Shown piece by piece: positions 33,330 to 46,679 of a stretch of DNA of 64,000 bases (position 1 is its first letter; each line of letters begins with the position of its first letter). This stretch comes from Saposhnikovia divaricata. Lineage: Eukaryota > Streptophyta > Magnoliopsida > Apiales > Apiaceae. The position numbers were made by a program, and so were the translations under genes. The DNA lies in assembly GCA_036435485.1 (NCBI GenBank), contig CM071598.1:103290501-103354500 (forward strand), given 5' to 3'. Below the pieces are notes generated by a model, which worked only from the letters and a program-made list of their open reading frames with translations, was not told where the DNA came from and made no database searches.

Positions 33330-34990
33330 TAACATCCCAAAGGATATTAAATCTAAATACAAAACTTAAATAAATGGAATTCTTTATTCAAATTAACCAA
33401 AATTAACAATAGTCAAAGTAGCGGTCAAATTCAATATTCTAAAATCATAAATTCGGAGACTACAGCTCCATAAATCCAATATTCACAATTTAACAAAGCA
33501 CTTTAAATTTATTCAAATAACACGATAAGACTCGTCCAATAATTGCATCTAAATCAGCAGGCACAAAATCCACAAGGTTCACATCTCTATTCTTATTAAG
33601 CTTCTAAATCGAAACCTGAAATATTAGAAAAGGAATGAGCTACACAGCTCAGCAAGTACAAATTGACTAATAGATGCTCTTAAAAATCAATGGGCGTTTT
33701 AATAAAACAATTTTCAAAAACAATAATATGTTTGTAAAACGTTTACGAAAACAATTCCAACCCAAAGTTTAAATTTTCAAAAATCTAGAATTTAAAACAG
33801 AAGCAGTGACATAAACAAAATGAAAATATAAATACCACAGTCTTGCTCTACGGCCATACTTTGCCAGTGACTGGCATCTTATTCTTATTCTTATTCTTTT
33901 GCCACACTTTGCTAGTGACCGGCATCTAAAGTTCAATAATTACGCGCCCTTAATAGGTATCTAAAATTGCACACCTGTGCGCCTACTAAGGGTATCTAAG
34001 GCTAGTTCCGGTAAATTACAAACTGGTTCGAAACGTAGAGACTGAGTTTCAAAGATTCTCATATCTTATATCTTATACAGTTCGAAACAATATCTTATAT
34101 GTTATACGAAATCGAAATCATAATATTAAAATCTTTTTGGAAAATAAAAGTAAGTCAAAAAGTACTTATCTCAAGAGCAACTGAAACTGAAATTAAAAAT
34201 CAACACACGAACTGATCCTATAATTTAATAACCGAAACATCATTAATGATTTATACTATAACTACATTTTTATAAATGCATTACAAATAAACGATACCTT
34301 AAATTAAGTATAGATTGGACAGTTAAATTCATAGGACAGAGACTGTGATCTTAAAATCTATGAAAATAGATAGGCCCAGAAACTTTAAACAACGAAAATT
34401 ATATAGAAGAAAATTTAATAGGCTTTAAGGCCTAACATGGTATACACAAGCTTGTCCAATTAACATGTTAATTTGCAAAAAAAAAAAAAAAAGAACCCGA
34501 TCTTGACATGCTTGTGCTAAAATAATCCTTACCCAAAACAAACAAGTAACAAGTTGAACACCTTGCATAAACGTACTTTAACATGCTGTATAATAAATAA
34601 ACTAATCCTTTTAATCTACTGTACATGGAAGACAACTAATAAATATAAATAAAATTATTAAATCTTAAAATAAAGTGATAAATTTACAACTCTTTTTTTT
34701 TTAAATGATCTTATAAACAAAACTAATAGACCTGGAGCATATTTAAATTTATATATATTATCAATCTATTTCAAACAATATTCACGCGTAAATGTAACAA
34801 TTCAGAAGCATCAAACTCATTCTGTCATTCAAGTCTGTTCATGCAGATTAATTTACTCTAAATCAGACATCAAAACAAAGTCAATATATTCTTTTCTCTT
34901 ACAAATCTTAATATGCGTGCAATGACAATAATTTCACTAATATGTTACAATCATCATTTATTATAGTTCAGGCAGCCTTTATACATTAAA
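33330..34990 (-). mobile_element. Degenerate long LTR-like sequence, probably gypsy
   Basis: There is no ORF. The block CTACACAGCTCAGCAAGTA near 33640 is the reverse of the CTTGCTGAGCT..TAGCTCA block at 50242 inside the solo LTR, and a repeated CACTTTGC(C/T)AGTGACYGGCATC phrase occurs at 33850 and 33905. This suggests an old minus-strand LTR of a related gypsy family. Boundaries are not resolved. Confidence 0.35.
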
Positions 34991-35050
34991 CTGGATACTA
35001 ATCTATACTATTATATATAATAAGCAAACAGGGGTATAATTTGGTTGTTT

Positions 35051-35055
35051 GGTTC
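35051..35055. repeat. Target duplication GGTTC of copia element 1 (left)
   Basis: Matches GGTTC at 54844-54848 on the far side of element 1. Confidence 0.9.
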
Positions 35056-36161
35056 TGTTGGTCCCTTTGGATCATAGTGATTTGTATTGAACTCGTTTAA
35101 TGATTACAAAGGATGTTTAGAAGATTTACCTTAATCGCTACGGCGCAAGCGATTCAAATTCACGATCTTCTTTTGTATTCCTTACTCCCTTGAACGAAGT
35201 GTGGCAATCGATACTCCAAGGTTTAGCCTCCAAGCTCTAGAATTCAGAACCCTTATTCTTGGAGGCATAATGAGTATTTATAGGCTACAATAAGGATCAA
35301 GGAGTAAATTAGGTTAGGCCTTCTAATGATAACTTGGGCCAAGCCCTTTATCATTAATATTAATTAACTCCACTAAATAATTAATATTGCACCACCCACC
35401 TAATTCCGGTAATTTATTTAATTAATTAAATCGGCTCCTTTATTATTTGCATATTAAATTCCCCATGTTTAAAATATCGCATGTCCATTAATTAAACAAA
35501 TTACTGATAATTCATTTAATTAATATCTTTTATCCTTGATCATCCACTCAACCTTTATTTAATTATGCCGGAATAAATCCACCTGCAGGGTTTCACATAA
35601 TTAAATCTTTTTGAGCTTTCAAGGGGACATCATTAACCCGAATATTATCAGGACATGGATTCCTTTTATAAATAATATTCATCATGTATATAATTTCATC
35701 ACCCAAAATATATTGATATAATTCAAAAGAATTATTTCATATATAAATCAAAGCATGTAAATAATATACACGTGTCAATTACTATATCGGGATTAAGAAC
35801 CTAAGCATTAATAATAACATAGAATCTTAGTTCTCCTTCTTAATCAGTATAAGGAAACAATTCTAAATTTGATCCTTTTCAATATACACAAAGTATACTA
35901 GTATTATTTATTAGTAAATATAAACTAATCTAAATAATACTACAACCATACCAGTGGATTGTCCAACATCACCTGTGTTGCGAACCTTATTATATTATAT
36001 AAACCGTATTTAACAATCTAATATTCTGTATCCCATTTGATACTAGATTGTCCACAATATATAATATCAGACAACATGTAAACATTCAAATGATTCTCAA
36101 TAAAACTGGGCCAGAAATAAATGTATATACTTCAAATAAATATTTTCAGTATACACTAACA
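35056..36161 (-). repeat. 3' LTR of copia element 1
   Basis: Pairs with 53738-54843. Directly followed at 36162 by the minus-strand polypurine tract (ATCTCCCACTTATAC in window orientation). Confidence 0.93.
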
Positions 36162-36231
36162 ATCTCCCACTTATACTCAAAATATTCTATGAGTAAATCA
36201 GTGTTTATTTAATCCACTATTACATAAAAAA

Positions 36232-39200
36232 CTATGTGTTCATCCATCTGACTCTTATCGCTTCCACATGCCTGTCAAAAACCTTGGTTGGCAAGCTCTT
36301 TGTGAAAGGATCTGCCCGGTTGTCTTCTGATGATATGTGAGCCACAACTATATCTCCTCGCTTTACTATTCCTCGTATGAGATGATACTTACGTTCAATA
36401 TGTTTAGCTGCTTTGTGATCTCGCGGTTCCTTCGAATTTGCCATAGCACCAGTGTTATCACAATACATTGTTAAACTCCTAGGAAATTAGGTACCACATC
36501 CAAGTCCAAAAGGAAGTTCCTGAACCATACAGCCTCCTTTGCAGCCTCGGAGGCAGCCACGTACTCGGCTTCCATGGTGGAGTCTGCAATACATTTCTGC
36601 TTTACACTCCTCCATCTAACGGCTCCACCTCCCAAAGTAAAAACATATCTCGAGGTTGATTTCCTCTTATCCCTATCTGATTGAAAATCTGAATCAGTAT
36701 ATCCCAAAGGAAATAGATCTGAGGCCTTGTAAATTAACATATACTCCTTAGTCCTTCTCAAGTACTTGAGTATAGTTTTTACTACACTCCAATGTTCCTG
36801 ACCCGGGTTCGATTGATATCTACTAACCATTCCTACAGTAAAGTAGATGTCAGGCCTCGTACATAACATAGCATACATTAAGCTTCCACATGCTGAAGCA
36901 TAAGGAACTGCTTTCATGCTCTCTATGTCCTTAGGTGTCGAAGGACACTGCTCCTTGGATAGAGCAACTCCATGCTTAAAAGGTAGAAACCTTTCTTAGA
37001 GTTCTGCATGTTAAAACGAGCTAATACTTCATCAATATAAGGCTCTTGAGATAAAGCCAACATCATTTTCTTGCGATCCCTTATTACTTTGATCCCAAGG
37101 ATGTATGCCACTTCACCTAAGTCCTTCATGTCAAATTATTTGAACAACCATGCCTTTACTGATGACAACATCTTAACATTGTTTTCAATGAGTAAAATGT
37201 CATCTACATATAGTACTAGAAAAACCACTGCATTACCCTCACTTCTCTTATACACGCATGATTCGCTTGGACTTTGATCAAATCCATATGACTGGACTGC
37301 ATGATCAAAACGAATATTCCAATCCCTAGAAGTGTGTTTAAGTCCATAAATAGACCTCTTATGCTTACATACCAGATGCTCTTGGCCTTCCTTAATGAAT
37401 CCTTATGGTTGCTGCATATAGATGGTTTCCTCAAGACTTCCATTAAGGAAAGTTGTCTTGACATCCATTTGCCAAATCTCATAATCGAGATGAGCTGCTA
37501 TAGATAAAAGAATCTGTATCGACTTAAGCATAACAACCGGTGAAAAGGTTTCCTCATAATCGATCCCTTCTTTCAGAGTGTACCCTTTCGCAACAAGTCA
37601 TGCTTTCCAGGCTTTTACCTTTTTGTCAGATCCTCTTTTCTTCTTGTAGATCCACCTACATCCAACGGGTTTTACACCTTTGGGTGGTTCCATGAGCTCC
37701 CAAACTTGATTGGAATACATAGATTCCATCTCAGATTACATTGCCTTTTGTCATAGATCTGCATTTTTATCTAGAATTGCCTCTTCGTATGTCCTGGGAT
37801 CCTCATCATGTTCATCAGAGACCAAGTCCGAAGACTCTCCCAAAAACACAAATCTTTCAGGTTGTCGAACAACGCTCCCACTACGACGAGGCACTGGTGC
37901 AGTATTAGTGTCAAGTTGTGCATTTTCTTGTGGTTGTTCTACTTGTACTATTGGCACTTGGGGATTATCTGTCCCTCCCACTAGTTCCTCTAAAACGATA
38001 CTACTCATGGGTTTATGATTCATAATATAGTCTTCCTCTAAGAATCCAGCATTGGTGCTAACAATGACTTCTCGATCCCAAGGACTATAAAATGAATAAC
38101 CTTTCGTTCTCGTGGGATAGCCTACAAACATCCTTACTTCTGTACGAGATTCTAGGTTGGTCGCGTTCTTGTTCAGCACATGTGCTGGACAACCCCAAAT
38201 CTGAATATGTCTTAGACTTGGTTTGCTACCAGTCCACAATTTTATGGGAGTCTTGGGAACCGACTTAGAAGGTACCAAGTTCAGAAGGTAAGCCGCTGTT
38301 TCTACAGCATATCCCCAGAACGACTTGGGTAAATCTGAATAACTCATCATCGATTTAACACTCTCTAAAAGAGTTTGATTCCTTCTCTCTGCTACACCAT
38401 TCTGCTGAGGTGTGCCAGGTACAGACAACTGGGATGTAATCCCATTTTCTGATAAATATTCCCTAAATTCTCCAAGCAAATATTCGCCACCACGATCTGA
38501 TCGTAGTGACTTGATACATTTTCCAAGATGTCACTTCTCCGCACTTGCTTTGTACTCTTTGAATTTTTTAAATCACTCAGACTTACGGCGCAACAAATAA
38601 ATGTACCCATATCTAGAATAATCGTCAATGAAAGTGACAAAATACTCATAACCTCCTCTTGCTTGGATACTCATAGGTCCACATAAATCAGTATGAACCA
38701 ATTCTAACACTTCTTTGGCTCTATTCCCCTTTGCTTTAAAAGGCCTATTAGTCATCTTACCTTCCAAGCAGGATACACAAACTGGAAATGGCTCCACTGC
38801 CAACGAGCCTAATGGCCCATCTACTACCAGTCTTTGAATCCTCCTCAAGTTAATATGACTTAATCTTAAGTGCCAAAGATATGTTTGGTTCAATTCAGAA
38901 GGTTTCTTTCTTTTGTTTGAGCTAGAAAGAATGTTATTAGTTTCCTTTTGTTGCAGCATTGGTTGGATAGGATTAATAATATATAAATTGTCTTGCAATG
39001 TACGAGAACATATAACTCGTTTATTCATCATAATAGAAACATTACGATCCAAACAAACATTACAACCATACATGGCAAGTTTAGAAACCGAACTCAAATT
39101 CCTTCTAAACGAAGGTACATAAAGACAATTGCTCAAAACCAAAATCCTATCATCGCCAAAAGATAATGTAATTATTCCAACTGCAACTACTGCTACTTTC

Positions 39201-40177
39201 ATAGCATCTCCCATGAACACATATATCTCGCCATCTCCAAGCATTCTAGTTTGCTGGAACCCCTGCATAATGTTACAAACATGGTCAGTGGCTCCTGTAT
39301 CTACACACCAAGTGCTCGTAGATATAGCCGCTATATATGTTTCTGTAACTATAGAAAGAGACATACTAGTATTGTTTGTCTTCTTAGGAAAAGGACAATC
39401 CTGTTTCCAGTGATCTGACTGCTTACACCTGAAGCACTTGCCCTTAGGCTTTTTTACAGCACCTTGAACTCCCACTGCATTAGCAACCTTTCCAACTTTC
39501 TGTGTCTGAGTCTTTTTGTTCTTCTTTTGGCCTTTCGGCTTAGAGGAAGAAGCTTTCTCAGCCACATTCACTTGAACATTCTGTTTAAAGAGTCCTTTAG
39601 CTGCCTGAAGTTCTGTCAGAAGTTCCGCGAGACTATACATCCTTTTGTTCATGGTGTAATTCAAGCGGAACTGCTCAAAACTTTTGGGCAGACTCATAAG
39701 GATGATATCGATCTGGGTTTCCCCATCGATATCAGCACCAAGGATCTCTATCTCATTCAGACGAGACATCATCCTGAGAACATGATCCCTTACAGGTGTT
39801 CCTTCAGCCATCTGAGTGTTCATTAAAGCCTTCATTGCTACTTGCCAAGCAGCCCTATTCTGTTCCCCAAAAAGTTCCTTAAGATTAAAGAGCATATCTG
39901 AAGTAGTGGCTATAGCTTGATGCTGATGCTGCAAAAAACCCGACATTGCTGCCAGAATGTAACATCGCGACATCTCATCAGCCTTAACCCACCACTTATA
40001 ATACTCCTTCTCACTTTCAGGAGCGTCTTCAGCAGGCTGATCTGGTTTGGGTTCATAAATGCAAAATTTGTACTCCTCAGCAGTCAACACTATATCCAAA
40101 TTACGTTTCCATTCAATATAGTTTGGTCCAGTAAGTTTGTTATCCTTTAGTATGGTGAATAGTGGATTAAAGCCCAT
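36232..40177 (-). pseudogene. Degenerate gag-pol of copia element 1
   Basis: The longest intact piece (40177-38573, 534 aa) holds gag starting MGFNPLFTILKDNKLTGPNY, the CCHC knuckle CFRCKQSDHWKQDC, the protease site WCVDTGATDHVC and the integrase zinc region up to FIDDYSRYGYIYLL. The rest is in separate frames: integrase core with GTPQQNGVAERRNQ (38479-37751), RT pieces near 37500-36920, and RNase H with STMEAEYVAASEA (36917-36471) ending in DPFTKSLPT (36468-36232). Several indels and stops disable it. The lineage is a copia group distinct from the Sirevirus at 10.5-19.1 kb; I cannot assign it more finely. Confidence 0.88.
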
Positions 40178-40424
40178 AATGATCTATTCCTAAGAATCAT
40201 ACATGTAACACATAATCAGAGGGTTGCACAAATCTTAAAACCTATTGGTTTCCTCTAACAATTAATTAAAATTAATGCACTAATATTTAAACACCATAAG
40301 TATCTGGTACGCCACGATGGGTGACATATATACCACTCAAATTCGTTAAAATATTACTTCGGTCCTATTACTAAATAATACGCCACGTTAGGGTGGACTA
40401 TATATTATTTTTCATAGCTAAGTG

Positions 40425-41559
40425 TGTTGGGACAATCAGATCGTGGCCCTGCGATTTATGATACAATAAATTAACGAGTACGAACAGAAAATTAACCTTA
40501 ATCGCTACGGCGCAAGCGATTCAAGTCCACGTCTTCTGCTGTATTCCTCGATTCCCCTAGAGCGAAGTGTGGCCTTCGTGATCCCAAGTTTAGCCTCTCT
40601 TCTTGCTTCAAGGTGGCTGCCTCCAAAAACTCTAATGTTTTTTTTTCAACCAACCTCAGCAAGAAGAGAATAGGAATATATATAGGCTACAGCAGGGATC
40701 TTGGATAATTAGGTTAGGTCTCCCAATGACATTCTGGGCCTAGCCCAATGTCATTAAATATTAATTCACTCCACTAAACAATTAATATTTACACTACCTT
40801 TCCTAATACCGTAATTTAATTAATTAATTCGGTTCCAATATTATTTGCTTATTAAATTCCCCATCTTTAAAATATCGCATGTCCATTAATTAAATAAATT
40901 ACTGATAATTCATTTAATTAATATCTTTTATCTTTGATCATCCACTCAACCTTTATTTAATTATGCCGGAATAAATCCACCTGCAGGGTTTCACATAATT
41001 AAATCTTTTTGAGCTTTCAAGGGGACATCATTAACCCGAATATTATCAGGACATGGATTCCTTTTATAAATAATATTCACCATGTATATAATTCCATCAC
41101 CCAAAATATATTGATATAATTCAAAAGAATTATTTCATATATAAATCAAAGCATGTAAATAATATACGCGTGTCAATTACTATATTGGGATTAAGAACCT
41201 AAGCATTAATAATAACATAGAATCTTAGTTCTCTTTCTTAATCAGTATAAGGGAACAATTCTAAATTTGATCTTGTTCAATATACACAAAGTATACTAGT
41301 ATTATTTATTAGTCAATATAAATTAATCTAAATAATACTACAGCCATACCAGTGGATTGTCCAACACCACCTGTGCTGTGAACCTTATTATATTATATAA
41401 ACCGTATTTAACAATCTAATATTCTGTATCCCATTTGATACTAGATTGTCCACAATATATAATATCAGACAACATGTAAACATTCAAATGATTCTCAATA
41501 AAACTGGGCCAGAAATAAATGTATATACTTCAAATAAATATTTTTAGTATACACTAACA
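40425..41559 (-). repeat. 3' LTR of copia element 2
   Basis: Shares most of its length with the element 1 LTRs, but the outer 60 bp or so on the PBS side (TGTTGGGACAATCAGATCG) differ. Confidence 0.92.
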
Positions 41560-41639
41560 ATCTCCCACTTATACTCAAAATATTCTATAAGTATATCAGT
41601 GTTTATTTAATCCACTATTACACAAAAAACTATGTGTCC

Positions 41640-44600
41640 ATCCATCTGACTCCTATCGCTTCCACACGCCAGCCAAGATTGTGAAAGGATCTGCTCGGCT
41701 GTCTTCTGATGATATGTGAGCCACAACTATATCTCCTCGTTTTACGATTCCTCGTATGAGATGATACTTACGTTCAATATGTTTAGCTGCTTTGTGATCT
41801 CACGGTTCCTTCAAATTTGCCACAACACCAGTGTTATCACAATACACTGTCAAGCTCCTAGGCAAATTAGGTACCACATCCAAGTCCAAAAGGAAGTTCC
41901 TGAACCATACAGCCTCCTTTGCAGCCTCAGATGCCGCCACGTACTCGGCTTCCATGGTAGAGTTTGCAATGCATTTCTGCTTTACACTCCTCCATATAAC
42001 GGCTCCACCTCCCAAAGTAAAAACATATCCCAAGGTTGATTTCCTCTTATCCCTATCTGATTGAAAATCTGAATCAGTATATCCCAAAGGAAATAGATCC
42101 GAGGCCTTGTAAATTAACATATACTCCTTAGTCCTTCTCCGGTACTTGAGTATAGTTTTTACTGCACTCCAATGTTCCTGACCTGGGTTCGACTGATATC
42201 TACTAACCATGCCTACATCAAAGCAGATGTCAGGCCTCGTACATAACATAGCATACATTAAGCTTCCACATGCCGAAGCATAAGGAACTGCTTTCATGCT
42301 CTCTATATCCTTAGGTGTCGAAGGACACTGCTCCTTGGATAGAGCTACTCCATGCTTAAAAGGTAGAAAACCTTTCTTAGAGTTCTGCATGTTAAAACGA
42401 GCTAATACTTCATCAATGTAGGGCTCTTGAGATAAAGCCAACATCCTTTTCTTGCGATTCCTTATTACTTTGATCCCAAGGATGTATGCCGCTTCACCTA
42501 AGTCCTTCATTTCAAATTGTTTGAACAACCATGCCTTTACTGATGACAACATCTCAACACTGTTTCCAATGAGTAAAATTTCATCTACATATAGTACTAG
42601 AAAAACCATTGCATTACCCTCACTTCTCTTATACACGCATGATTCGCTTGGATTTTGATCAAATCCATATGACTGGACTGCATGATCAAAATGAATATTC
42701 CAGTCCCTAGAAGCTTCTTTTAGTCCATAAATAGACCTCTTAAGCTTACACAGAAGATGCTCTTGGCCTTCCTTAATGAATCCTTTTGGTTGCTACATAT
42801 ATATGGTTTCCTCAAGACTTCCATTAAGGAAAGCTCTCTTGACATCCATTTGCCAAATCTCATAATCGAGATGAGCTGCTATAGATAAAAGAATCCGGAT
42901 CGAGCTAAGCATAACAACCGGCGAAAAGGTTTCCTCATAATCGATCCCTTCTTTCTGAGTATACCCTTTCGCAACAAGTCGTGCTTTCCAAGCTTTCACC
43001 TTTTTGTCAGATCCTATTTTCTTCTTGTAGATCCACATACATCCAATGGGTTTTACACCTTTGGGTGGTTCCATGAGCTCCCAAACTTGATTGGAATATA
43101 TAGATTCCATCTCCGATTCCATTGCCTTTTGCCATAGATCTGCTCTTTATCTAGAATTGCCTCTTCGTATGTCCTGGGATCCTTATCATGTTCGCCAGAG
43201 ACCAAGTCTGAGGACTCTCCCAAAAACATGAATCTATCTGGTTATTGAACAACCCTCCCACTACGAGGAGGCACTGGTGCAGTATTAGTGTCAAGTTGTG
43301 CATTTTCTTGTGGTTGTTCTACTTGTACTATTGGCACTTGGGGATTATCTGTCCCTCCCACTAGTTCCTCTAAAACGATACTACTCATGGGTTTATGGTT
43401 CATTATATAATCTTCTTCTAAGAATCTAGCATTGGTGCTAACAATGATATCTCGATCCCTAGGACTATAAAATGAATAACCTTTCGTTCCCATGGGATGG
43501 CCTACAAACAGCCTTACTTCTGTACGAAATTCTAACTTGGTCGCGTTCTTGTTCAACACATGTGCTGGACAACCCCAAATCCGAATATGTCCTAGACTTG
43601 GTTTGCTACCAGTCCACAATTCTATTGGAGTCTTGGGAACCGACTTAGAAGGTACCAAGTTCAGAAGGTAACCCGCTGTTTCTATAGCATATCCCCAAAA
43701 CGACTTGGGTAATCTGAATAACTCATCATCGATCTAACACTCTCTAAAAGTGTCTGATTCCTTCTCTCTGCTACACCATTCTGCTGAGGTGTGCCAGGTG
43801 CAGACAACTGGGATGTAATCCCATTTTCTGATAAATATTCCTTAAATTCTCCAAGCAAGTATTCGCCACCATGATCTGATCGTAGTGACTTGATACATTT
43901 TCCAAGATGTCGCTTCTCCGCACTTGCTTTGTACTCTTTGAATTTTTCAAAGCACTCAGACTTATGGCGCAACAAATAAATGTACCCATATCTAGAATAA
44001 TTGTCAATGAAAGTGACAAAATACTCATAACCTCCTCTTGATTGGATACTCATAGGTCCACATAAATCAGTATGAACCAATTCTAATACTTCTTTGTCTC
44101 TATTCCCCTTTCCTTTAAAAGGTCTATTAGTCATCTTACCTTCCAAGCAGGATTTACAAACCGGAAATGGCTCCACTGCCAACGAGCCAAATGGCCCATC
44201 TACTACCAGTCTTTGAATCCTCCTTAAGTTAATATGACCTAATCTTAAGTGCCAAAGATATGTTTGGCTCGATTTAGAAGGCTTCTTTCTTTTATTTGAG
44301 CTAGAAAGAATTTTATTAGTTTCCTTTTGTTGCAGCATTGGTTGGACAGGATTAATAATATATAAATTGTCTTGCAATGTACCAGAACATATAACTCATT
44401 TATTCATCATAATAGAAACATTATGATCCAAACAAACATTATAACCATCCATAGCAAGTTTAGAAACCGAAATCAAATTCCTTCTAAATGAAGGTACATA
44501 AAGACAATTGTTCAAAACCAAAATCCTATCATCTCCAAAAGAATAAGTAATTATTCCAACTGCAACTACTGCTACTTTCGTAGCATCTCCCATGAACACA

Positions 44601-45553
44601 TATATCTCGCCATCTCTAAGCATTCTGGTTTGCTAAAACCCCTGCATAGTGTTACAAACATGGTCAGTGGCTCCTGTATCTACACACCAAGTGCTCGTAG
44701 ATATAGCCGCTATATATGTTTCTGTAACTAGAGAAAGAGACATACCAGTATTGTTTATCTTCTTAGGAAGTGGACAATCCCGTTTCCAATGACCTGACTG
44801 CTTGCACCTGAAGCACTTGCCCTTAGGCTTTTTCACAGCACCTTGAACTCCCACTGCATTAGCAACCTTTCCAACTTTCTGTATCTGAACCTTTTTCTTC
44901 TTCTTGCCTTTCGGTTTAGAGGAAGAAGCTTTCTCAGCCACATTCACTTGAACATTCTGCTTAAAGAGTCCTTCAGCTGCCTGAAGTTCTGTCAGAAGTT
45001 CCGCGAGACTATACATCCTTTTGTTCATGGTATAATTCAAGCGAAACTGCTCAAAACTTTTGGACAGACTCATAAGGATGATATCGATCTGGGTTTCCCC
45101 ATCAATATCAGCACCAAGGATCTCCATCTCATTCAGATGAGACATCATCCTGAGAACATGATCCCTTACAAGTGTTCCTTCAGCCATCCGAGTGTTCATT
45201 AAAGCCTTCATTGCTACTTGCCTGGCAGCCCTATTCTGTTCTCCAAAAAGTTCCTTGAGATTAAAGAGTATATTTGAAGCTGTGGCCATAGCCTGATGCT
45301 GATGCTGCAAAGCACCCGACATTGCTGCCAGAATATAACATCGTGACATCTCATCAGCCTTAACCCACCGCTTATAATACTCCTTCTCACTTTCATGAGC
45401 ATCTTCAGCAGGCTGATCTGGCTTGGGTTCATAAGTACAAAATTTGTACTCTTCAGCAGTCAACACTATGTCCAAATTACGTTTCCATTCAATATAGTTT
45501 GGTCCAGTAAGTTTGTTATCCTTAAGTATGGTGAATAGTGGATTAAAGCTCAT
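41640..45553 (-). pseudogene. Degenerate gag-pol of copia element 2
   Basis: Closely related to the element 1 product. gag (from 45553, MSFNPLFTILKDNK, knuckle CFRCKQSGHWKRDC) and the protease site WCVDTGATDHVC are intact to 44633. A series of breaks follows: nonsense codons near 44634, 44397, 43242 and 42795, and frame shifts near 43705 and 43150. RT ([20 protein letters not shown], then FLVLYVDEILLIG) and RNase H (STMEAEYVAASEA) can be followed to about 41800. The tail is shortened by a small deletion near 41675. The YVDD catalytic box reads YVDE here, so RT would be impaired even if it were made. Confidence 0.88.
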
Positions 45554-46679
45554 AATGATCTAATCCTGAGAATCATACATGTAACACATAATCAGAGGGT
45601 TGCACAAATCTTAAAACCTATTGGTTTCCACTAATAATTAATTAAAATTAATGCACTAATATTTAAACACCATAAGTATCTGGTCCGCCACGATGGGTGA
45701 CATATATACCACTTAAATTCGTTTAAATATTACTTCGGTCCTATTACTAAATAATACGCCACGTTAGGGTGGACTATATATTATTTTTCATAGCTAAGTG
45801 TATACCATTATTAAATCTTAAATTAGTCAAACCAAATACATCCGTTTGATATATTAATAGATAATTCCCTGGTCTCGGAGGAGTCACAACGGCCTCGCTT
45901 CATACCCGATTCCTAGACAGAATTCTCCATAGTCAACATCAAAAGAGTATTCAATTTTCGTAACGAATTCTATAAAACTTGGTACGTCACGTTAGGGTGA
46001 TCTATATACCTTTCAATATTCGTAATTTAATTTAAGAATTTTGTTCTAGTAATTTCTACAACCTTTCAAAATACCGAAAATAGTACGCCACGTTAGGTGA
46101 TCATATATACCATCTACATTATTTAAAAGGTTATATTACATACAAAATAATGGAGATCGTGGGATTTAATTCCTAATTAATTTCTTCACCCACTTAGAAT
46201 TTTTTATTAAAAAATGAGGAATTTTAAAATTAAATGGGGCCTATGTCGTTACAATTATGTCTAACATGCATTCAAAATACACACATAATTTAACAACATA
46301 TAACATTTAATTAAAGTAATAAATAATAAATCTATGTCCATGTCGTCCTAATTATGTTAAACATGCAATTAAAATTACACACATAATTAACAACACACAT
46401 AATAATTAATCAAAGCAATAATTAAAAAATTAAATAGCGGAATTAAAATAAAAAAATTCCACTATTATGGCCCCAAGAATCAATTTGCTGTAGCCCCTGT
46501 TCGTCCAAAATTGTTGCTAGCCACTTCGAAGTAACAGCCGAATAAATTAAAAGAAAAAGAAAACCAACCTTTTCTTTTATTTTAGGTGGCCGCATATTTC
46601 ATTCACCTTCGCTAAAACCAAACAATAACAACAATTCCTGTTGATTGTTGCCGCACGCGCGGGAAGGGCTAGCTGGATG
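45554..46679 (-). promoter_or_regulatory. Leader of copia element 2, part next to gag
   Basis: Non-coding. It carries four copies of a 25-30 bp phrase built on TACGCCACGTTAGGGTG..CTATATACC, starting near 45682, 45754, 45981 and 46083. Confidence 0.7.
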
